Positions 56,135 through 64,000 of a stretch of DNA of 64,000 nucleotides are shown here, piece after piece (position 1 is the stretch's first letter; the number at the start of each line of letters is the position of its first letter). Source of the DNA: Escarpia spicata (Eukaryota; Annelida; Polychaeta; Sabellida; Siboglinidae). The DNA lies in contig OZ023213.1 of NCBI GenBank assembly GCA_963995525.1, forward strand, positions 38,809,449-38,873,448. Reading direction: 5' to 3'. Below the pieces are notes generated by a model that searched no databases, had not been told where the DNA came from, and was given only the letters and a program-made list of their open reading frames with translations. The position numbers and the translations under genes are program-made.

Positions 56135-57052
56135 CTTGGGTCATTCCGTGTCAAAGCAAACACTTTTAGGCCATTTTTGCACGACCCGACTCCATTTTTG
56201 TTGAAATTTAGCACAGTTGTTGGCTCACATAAGAACATAAAAACCACAGATTATAAAAAACTAGGTCAAGTATTACTGAAGATATAGGTCACTGAACTTT
56301 GACCCGATTCACATACTGGCCGCTACATTAACGTCCATAACTCTGCTTCTAATAAAGGTAGAAAAGAAAGTAAGATATCATTGGAAAGCCAGTAAATAGG
56401 TGCACATCTACATTGCAAAATTACACTTTTCATATAAATAAAAAAGTATAATTAATCATAATATGACCTTTGAACTCCAATACCCAGAAATTGTAGCCTC
56501 CGATTTTTTTAATTTTTATTCTACAGCATACTACATCATTGCTCGAGTCCCTGAAAATACTAGGATGGGCAAATAATAATGTTCAGAGATACAGTAAATT
56601 TAGTACAGCCGGGTGACCTATTTTTGGTCTGCAGATCAGTCGATACCACACTGAATGTCAGCGTAACCTTTTCAGATTGCATAACAAACATGCTGTAATG
56701 GCTCATTTAACATGTTCACATTTTTTACAAGGCCTCTCTTCTGTTTTCTCTTTAGATATCCTGTAGGTGCGATCAGTATCAGTCGTTGGGTCAACATTGA
56801 TAAGGAGATCACTAAGTCAAAGAGTGTCACTTTGTTACGGGTAAAACTATGAGGTTTGGGGTGATGGAAGATTAGTTGAAATAACATTTGTTACATGAGC
56901 AAGCCTCCAGTATCCATCATAGATGGCTTTCAGATATCCTTTGGCATCTGCCAGAATCAGGTCAACACACTGTGCTGTAACAAGTTCACAACCTCTACTC
57001 TTTATTGAAGATATAGAATATGGTGCTACTTCCAAGTGATTCAATGATTATG
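56135..57052 (-). repeat. left arm of a large imperfect inverted repeat
   Basis: About 915 bp pairing with 57752-58672. On the minus strand its inner part reads AIYDGYWRLAHVTN and, further on, LLINVDPTTDTDRTYRIS, which looks like the C-terminal domain of a protein family with a YDxxWW/VDPPTxTGRTY-type pattern. Stops interrupt it. The outer part (CCCGACTCCATTTTTG, CACTGAACTTTGACCCGATTC) is non-coding. Confidence 0.7.
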
Positions 57053-57214
57053 CCTTAAAGAATAGTACCTTCTGTGTTCTTGCTATTACTTTAGCTGTTT
57101 ACAAACAGAAGAGTTGTTTATTCATAACTCTTCTGTGGTTGAAAATACCTTCCAAAGTGCAGAATTTGATAGCAGGAATAAACAGACTGACGTGAACTCA
57201 CAGGACTACATTGG

Positions 57215-57424
57215 CACAGTGTTGCCTGTGCACAGTGTCGCCTGTGCACAGTGTCGCCTGTGCACAGTGTCGCCTGTGCACAGTGTCGCCTGTGCACAGT
57301 GTTGCCTGTGCACACTGTTGCCTGTGCACAGTGTTGCCTGTGCACAGTGTTGCCTGTGCACACTGTTGCCTGTGCACACTGTTGCCTGCGCACAGTGTTG
57401 CCTGTGCACAGTGTTGCCTGTGCA
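57215..57424. repeat. 16-bp minisatellite, about 13 copies
   Basis: CACAGTGTTGCCTGTG units with GTC/GTT and CACAG/CACAC variants. Lies in the spacer of the inverted repeat. Frames through it are all open because 16 is not a multiple of 3; they are not genes. Confidence 0.95.
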
Positions 57425-57751
57425 TCTACTATCTCATGGCTGTGCTGGTTAGTATAAAAACTGCAAAAACTTTCTGAACCTCTGCCACCACGAGCAGACT
57501 CCAGCGTAGAACTTTTCTCAAAAACGACATGTGATGGTGTGGATGGAATGGTCAAGAGACCAGACCAAAAGCCTACAAAAAACATAATATTTTATGCAGT
57601 TGTTTGAATCAGCCCATATACCAGCTACTGAGTTCTGCTTTCCACAGAAGAGGATTCTCGGAAGTGTACTATGAAGCAGCTATCTTCTTACAAGCTATAT
57701 GGAAACAGCTAAAACATCAGCAGGAACACATAATCTATACATCATCAAGTA

Positions 57752-58672
57752 ATTATCATTGAATCATTTGGAAGTACACAATATTCTACATCATCCCTGA
57801 AAAGGGAAGAGGTTGTGACAGCCTAGTGTGTTGTCCTCATCTGGTAGATGCCAAACGGTATGTAACAGCCATCTACAATGGACACTGGAGGCTAGCGCAT
57901 GTAACAAATATTCTGGCTGACCTTCCTTCACCCATATGGTCCAACACCATCAAAGTTTTACCCATAACAAAGTGACTCTTCGAGTTAGTATTTTCCTCAC
58001 CAACGTAGACCCAACGACTGACACTGGTCGCACCTACAGGCTATCCAAAAAAAAGTTAAACATGTGAACATGTTAAATGAGACATTACAGCATGTATGTA
58101 CACTCATTTAATTATAAGAGACCTTTTAGCATGCTTTTTATGTGATCTAAAAAGTTTATTCGGAAATTCAGTGTGGTATTGACTGATCTGGAGACCAAAC
58201 ATAGGTTGCCGGCTGTACTAAATTTACTGTATCTCTGAACATTATTATTTGCCCATCGTAATATTGAACAATGATATAGGATGCTGTAGAATTAAAATAA
58301 AATAAATCGAATGATACATTTTTTGGGTATCGGAAGTCAAACGTCATATAATGATAAATGATACTTTTATATTTACATAAAAAAATTAATTTTACAATGT
58401 AAATATGCACATATTTACTGGCTTTTCAGTGATGTCTTACTTTCTTTTCTACTTTTATTAGAAGCAGAGTTATGGATGTTACTGTAACGGCCAGTATGCG
58501 AATCGGGTCAAAGTTCAGTGACTTATATCTTCATTAATATTTGACCTATATTCTTTATAAGTTGCAATTTTTATGTTCTCATGGGGGCCAACACCTGTGC
58601 TAAATTTCATCAAAATTGGAGTCGGGTGATGTTTTGAGTGATTGATTTGACATGGAATGACCCACTTTTGAA
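57752..58672 (+). repeat. right arm of the large inverted repeat
   Basis: Plus strand reads VDAKRYVTAIYNGHWRLAHV (near 57838-57902), the paralogue of the protein block in the left arm, then a frame-broken LVAPTGYPKK. The arms differ by many substitutions and small indels, so this is either an old fold-back or two inverted insertions. Confidence 0.7.
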
Positions 58673-58689
58673 AATTGATGTTCAAGACT

Positions 58690-59630
58690 TGCATCCCTGC
58701 TGCATGTGGGGTGTCCTTGTTGAACAGTTTGAACTTGTGTAGTTTGAAGGACCGCGATTAGATCACATTAGACCAAAACCACACAGGCAAGCCGCATCAA
58801 AGTCTCACATGTCAGTGAACATCTGGTGACTAACAGTGCTTATGTTTACAGTGTTTGCCTTGCAATACACTCTTGAATCTTCAAATTGCCACATTTATCA
58901 TAACTCATCAAATTATGTTATATAAAATAAACTGGTTTACCTTTTAGTAACACTCTGCAGTGCCGATTTGAAGCATTTCACTTATTTTCTAAAGTAACCA
59001 ATTTTGTACTACAAAATGGTATCTTTTACAAACTAGGGCTAAATGTTATGACAGCAAATGATGGTATGTCCCATAAGATCAGTAAATTAAATGAAAAATT
59101 TATGTCAGCAGGATGTATTTACTACATTTAGTTTCAATTTAAATGCAAAACATTTAAATTGCATCATATAAAATATGATCTGTTAAATTATTTTAAATAA
59201 AGGTACAGAAAAACCTTCCTGCCACATGTTTTCTTTGCTTAATTTGTGCTAATTTATGTTTAGCTCTGATAGCAAACAGAATTCTTTTGGGCAATAAAGA
59301 TTATTAATATATAAAAATAGAATAAACAGCTCAATACATATTAATACTACCTTGCACTACCAATTTGATGCACTTAACTTGTTTTATAACTGCAATCCTT
59401 AAATTGTTTTGGCTATGACCCAAATTCCAGTAGCACTAACTTTGCAACTCATGTCTTCAAACAGTTTACCTTGCGACAATGATGAATGAGACCATTCATA
59501 TTATATCACTTGGCTTTTTATTTGGCATAAATGCTTTGTTTTGCGAGCATCTGGCATGGGCGGGCAAATGGGGCACTAAATGAAAGTTTGAACAGCCACC
59601 ATGTTGCAATGTTGAAGATTCAAGAATGTA
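58690..59630. other. no gene seen
   Basis: AT-rich; no supported feature. Confidence 0.4.
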
Positions 59631-59639
59631 TGGTGGTGT

Positions 59640-61100
59640 GAAAGACAACATTGACTTGCTCGGACTAATGCTTATTGACATCATTGCATCTCTGCAGTCA
59701 GGCATCGTACTGTTGACCATGAAACATGCATTAGTAACGCCATTACCTAAGAAACGCTGTTTCGATGTTAATGTACTCACAAACTATCGTCGCAAGTAAA
59801 TTTTGTATCGAAGATTCTGGAACAAATTGCGCCATTACATGGATGCAAAGGATCTCAGTGGCCCGTTTCAGAGTGCTTACCGCCCAAGCCACAGTATCAA
59901 GACTGCGCACGTGCATATCCAATGAAGATCTAACTCAAGCAACTGAAGCGTGGTGCGGAGTACTGCTGGTGTTGTTAGATCTCAGTGCCGCGTTTGATAC
60001 ACTGGATCATGCCATTTTGGTGCAGCGACTCTGTGACATTGGTCTGAGTCAGACAGTACTCACGTGGTTGATGTCATACCTGGTGGGTCGAACAAATGCC
60101 ATAAAGGTAAGACAAAACACATCTCCTGGAAGAACAACACAGCACGTTGTTCCGCAGGGGTCCGTTCTCACTCCCGTGTTGTTCAGTCTGTACTGTCTAC
60201 CAATTGCCAATATCTTCAAATGTCATAACCTTCAATATCAGTTATACCCTGACAACACTCAACTTTACGCAGAGTGTCCATCATCCCAGCACAGAGATGC
60301 ACTTCAACGCATTGACGAATGTGCGCGCGAGTTGAGACAGTGGTTAACCAATAACAAACTTCTGCTGATCATATTTCGGTCGTTGAGTGAATGGTTGCCA
60401 ATTGTCAACTCTGTCATTAGTATTTGCGGCGCAACAATCCCATCAAAGATGGTTGTTCGCAATATTAGTGTGTACCTTGACAGCTACCTGGACATGACGA
60501 TCCAAGTGTCAAATGCTTGCCGTGGCCCGTACTTCCACCTGTTTCGCATCGCCAAAATACGCGCAAGCCTGACGACTACAGCGTGTAAGACTTTAGTACA
60601 CTCGCTCGTGACGTCACAACTGGATTACAGCACTGTGGTGCTCTATGGCATTACTGACCACCAGATGCATCACCTAGAGATGGTGCAGAGCTCGGCGGCC
60701 AGAGTCGTGCTGCGAATCAGGCGGGGCGACCGGCGAAACATGCTGGCCGCATTGCAACAGCTTCACTGGTTGCCTGCAAAGTACCGCATTGAGTACAACC
60801 TACCACATTGAGTACAAGCTATTCGTCATTGTGTTTTGCGCCCTCTATGACCGGACGCAGGTGTACCTCGCACCGCTCATCACGCCTCACATGCCGTGCT
60901 GCACCCTACGATCTGCCGACCACGAGCTGCTAGCCGTTCTGCGCCACAACCTCAAACGATATGGCCGCTGTTCATTCTCTCACACGTGGCCAATTCTCTG
61001 TAACGCGCTACCTGAGGACCCGCATCTGACCGAGTGCATAAACACATTTAAGGCTTGTCTTAAAACTCATTATTTCAAACTTGCTTTTAATGTCTAGTTC
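59640..61100 (+). mobile_element. L2-like RT element, long open frame but catalytic box mutated
   Basis: Begins in decayed RT finger sequence (KHALVTPLPKK, near 59725). The frame 59765-60811 then holds LLVLLDLSAAFDTLDHAIL, VPQGSVLTPVLFSLYCLPIA, YQLYPDNTQLYAE where the family has YADDTQLY (so the second catalytic Asp is Asn), SQLDYSTVVLYG, SSAARVVLRIRRGDRR and LQQLHWLPAKYRI. After a one-base shift the C-terminus continues in 60789-61097. The open frame looks impressive but cannot encode an active RT, and its 5' end is truncated. Confidence 0.88.
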
Positions 61101-61159
61101 TTTATACCGTTCACTCTCCACATTGATCATAGCATCTATTATTACAATCATTTTTTACT

Positions 61160-61386
61160 ATTATACCACTTATTATTTTAATTGTTTATTCATTAATATT
61201 TTATTATCAATTTATTTATGTATTATTATTATTTTATGTACGCCTTGATATAGTTAGCTTCATTTTGTACTATTATGCTAGCTAATTATTTTAATTGTTT
61301 ATTCATTAATATTTTATTGTCTATTTATTTATTTATTATTATTATTTTATGTACACCTTGATATATTTAGCTTAGATTTGTTTAAT
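61160..61386. repeat. 113-bp tandem duplication, 2 copies
   Basis: TTTTAATTGTTTATTCATTA at 61176 and 61289, with the shared block continuing through TTATTATTATTTTATGTAC and CACCTTGATATA. This is the AT-rich 3' region of the preceding RT element. Confidence 0.85.
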
Positions 61387-61389
61387 ATG

Positions 61390-64000
61390 TTTTAATGCAG
61401 TTCTATACGTTGAATTTTATTATCTACATTTTAGTAGCTATTAGTAAGTCTTACTATTTAAAGGAAAACAAAAGGCAACGTTTTGGTGTTAAGCATCTAA
61501 AAGAGTTAATACAAACTAACAATTTCCAACTACAATCAAATTTTTAACGTCGGCGGTTTACCAGGAAAACATTTTTGAACACACAACTACCGAATTTCTA
61601 TGGACTACGCCATTGTTACAAGAAAGTGACCTCACACTGTCGTAACTCGCTTCGTAAATTTTCTGCGTACTATTTGTTCCCAACTCCATTTTCGAATACC
61701 ACCCATGACTATACCCTCACTTTTTAAAAGAAATGTAGTTGAATGGTTCCATGATTCATTTGAACCAAAATTGTACAGGGCAGAGCTATGATTGAAAATA
61801 AGCAGGAATTAACTCCCTTTTGTTCTATCCCCGTCGACACTCTTTACATTCGCAGTAATGGCTATGCATGTATGAACAATATGTGGCAGTACTACTTTTT
61901 AAACACATGGCAGCAGGTAGATAGATTATTTTAACTTTATGCATACTGCAATTTTTCTGCCCAAAGTTTACATTGGCTCTTATGAATAAAATATACCTTG
62001 AACATTTTTCAGCCAGAGCCCCCATTTGTTTTGGTGACAAAGAAAATGACCACCGTTTTGTTCAAATATTGACACATTTCAAAACGGCCTTCCTTAATCT
62101 GCATGATATGTCTATGGACCCAGGTATAATACTGGGATGAATATAGTTAGAGGATCGTGATGCATTCTTTGTGAAATCTGTTCAGAATAATAATCCATGT
62201 TTGCTTAACATTTGTGTAAAACTATTATTTAAATGCTTAATTCTTTGTTACAGGTGGACTGCTGTGCATTACAAACAGCAGAGGATTTAGAATTCTTTGT
62301 TTGGAGCAGGTGATGCTGCAGAATGGGAATTAGACCATCCAACAAACAGGTACGTATATATGTGCATGCATTGTTACAAGACCAGTGAAATGTGTTGTTA
62401 AATATTTATTGAAATGTATTAATAATGAACACAATACAACATCATAGTAGCACTACCAATACAAATATATATAGATACTTTTATCAGCAATCTCATGCCT
62501 GATGCCCAAATTATTAACAATCTTCCATGGAAATTACTTAGTGGACTTACCATATGTCATCTACATGCTAAGCAAATTCACATCATTGAACTAACTACCA
62601 TTTGAACCTAACATCAAGAAAGATCATGTATTAAAAACTAACAAGTATGTCGCACTAATCCATGATGTAAACAATAACGGAATAAAATCAGAATTAACAT
62701 GCATTGAAATAGGTTGCAGAGGCTATGTATCTGAACCCAACAAATCTAAGACTGACAACCTCCTTAAAATCTCTTGGAATATAACCACCAACAAAACAAC
62801 TAATTCAATTGTATGCTTGTCTAAACTAGCCCTGCTAACGCCATTCACCCTTTCTAAACGTAAAGACGAACCACACTGGTTTGACCCAAGGCTAATTTAA
62901 ATATGATGACCATCACCCTAATATGACAATAATTACAAAATAAAATTTCCCTCAACAGCAAGTAATCCTATACATAAATGTGTTCATTTTCAATACGACT
63001 TACTTTAACCGTTAGTCATTATTTACCTAAGCCTGCTACAATATACTACTATACATAGTTATTTACTGTATTCACACATATACTTGGGTTATCGTTTCAC
63101 ACTTTATTGTATTCTACTGTATGAATAAAGTGATACTCTCTCACTACAGAACAAATTATAATGGTTCCACTTAAGTTATCATAACGTATAGATACAATGT
63201 TTGTTGCACCGTCATAATTTGTTTTGTAGTGCAAAATTTTAAATATTTGCCTTATTCCAGATGAACACATGTTTAATGGTAAACAATTTATATAAAGGAA
63301 TGGTGTCGTTATAGAACCGATTTTTATATGTCATTTATTTACAATGTCACATGTTTATTTGAAGCTAATTTATTTCAGGTCTCTCAGGTGGGCTGCATAC
63401 AGACAGTTTACCTGGTGGATCCATGGCAAGCTGGGATGAAGGTACAGAGAGTTCTACCAGCATGCGCCAGCCATGGAATAAGATCAAGGTTCCCTGCCCC
63501 CGATGGGGGACAACACAAGGGATACCACCCTGGACTTGAAAACTAAACTAGACAATGTACATGTGACCTATGAAGGTGTAGGTTGGTTGTGGCAGTATTT
63601 ACTGTTTCTTTACAAATTGACCGACTCTTGCTGCCAGCAGATCCTCCTTCTCTGGTTTTGGGACATCTGCCCCAGTGACTGTGATCGGATGCAGTGTGAT
63701 ATTTCTTTATAAACACATCTGTCACTCGATCCGTGAGCATTTATAGGTGGGTACAGTGGGTTCACCTGCTGTGGTCTGTTATGCAACACCCATTGCTTGT
63801 GTCTTTTGGACCACATAACACCAGTCTAAACAGGTTTGTCTGGGACGTGGTCGGTAGTTCCATGCCAGAGCAGGCAGCATCAATCTAGCTTTCATTCCTA
63901 CAGTGAAGAATAGTACATGCAGTATTCTAATAAAATGTCTGCAAACAACTGGTGTAACAAACCAGTCTATATGTTGTTAGTAAGCTGCTGTTATTTACCT
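61390..64000. other. no gene confidently seen; weak exon-like block near 63377-63537
   Basis: AT-rich, with scattered potential splice sites. From 63377 (after TTTATTTCAG) to a TGA near 63537 a frame reads SGGLHTDSLPGGSMASWDEG and then a Trp/Pro-rich stretch, and the two other frames are open too. Without a second exon or a recognised domain I do not call it. Confidence 0.2.

Noticed and set aside
57114..57585. Open frames through the 16-bp array (CTVSPVHSVACAQC-type)
   Set aside because: A repeat unit of 16 bp cycles through all frames; the peptide repeats are artefacts of the minisatellite.
63328..63712. A gene near the right edge
   Set aside because: All three frames are open over a short stretch and none shows a domain; one possible acceptor is not enough.

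Overview
This is animal (metazoan) nuclear DNA. It is AT-rich, its genes are split by GT-AG introns, and most of the window is transposon debris, minisatellites and microsatellites. A 200-base run of N at 3610-3809 marks a scaffold join. The mix of many Jockey-superfamily (CR1/L2-type) non-LTR retrotransposons, a tRNA-derived SINE and a pogo-like remnant fits a marine invertebrate, perhaps a lophotrochozoan or basal deuterostome. The sequence alone does not fix the phylum.

The one complete gene is an SLC22-type organic-ion transporter on the minus strand. Nine coding exons run from 38641 down to 25836. The exon lengths (318, 231, 197, 252, 135, 86, 115, 73 and 207 nt) sum to 1614 nt, or 537 residues plus a stop, with every junction in phase. 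Two of its 3' splice sites have seeded tandem arrays: a 28-bp repeat before exon 3 and a 51-bp repeat before exon 4. Each array therefore re-creates the splice acceptor many times inside the intron. Downstream of the gene (23883-25318) lies a 52-bp minisatellite with higher-order structure.

The left third (3850-19670) is built from two segmental duplications. Unit A (about 3850-7790) carries a TATA-box promoter and the first coding exon of a small secreted prepropeptide. Unit B (about 12360-15640) carries a frameshifted, promoter-less pseudogene copy. Comparing A with B reveals a retrotransposon insertion with its empty site, two other insertions, and growth of a (CA)n tract from about 6 to about 58 repeats. 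A second tandem duplication (15766-17697 and 17933-19666) carries two SINE copies.

The right third (40667-61100) is a retrotransposon graveyard: a split element (40667-43178), a minus-strand L2-like element (43726-46510) preceded by two other 5' endonuclease fragments and an ORF1, an L2 element with a decayed 2A-like leader (50606-53150), and plus-strand RT copies at 54040-55450 and 59640-61100. A large inverted repeat (56135-58672) flanks a 16-bp minisatellite. From 61400 to the end I see no convincing gene.
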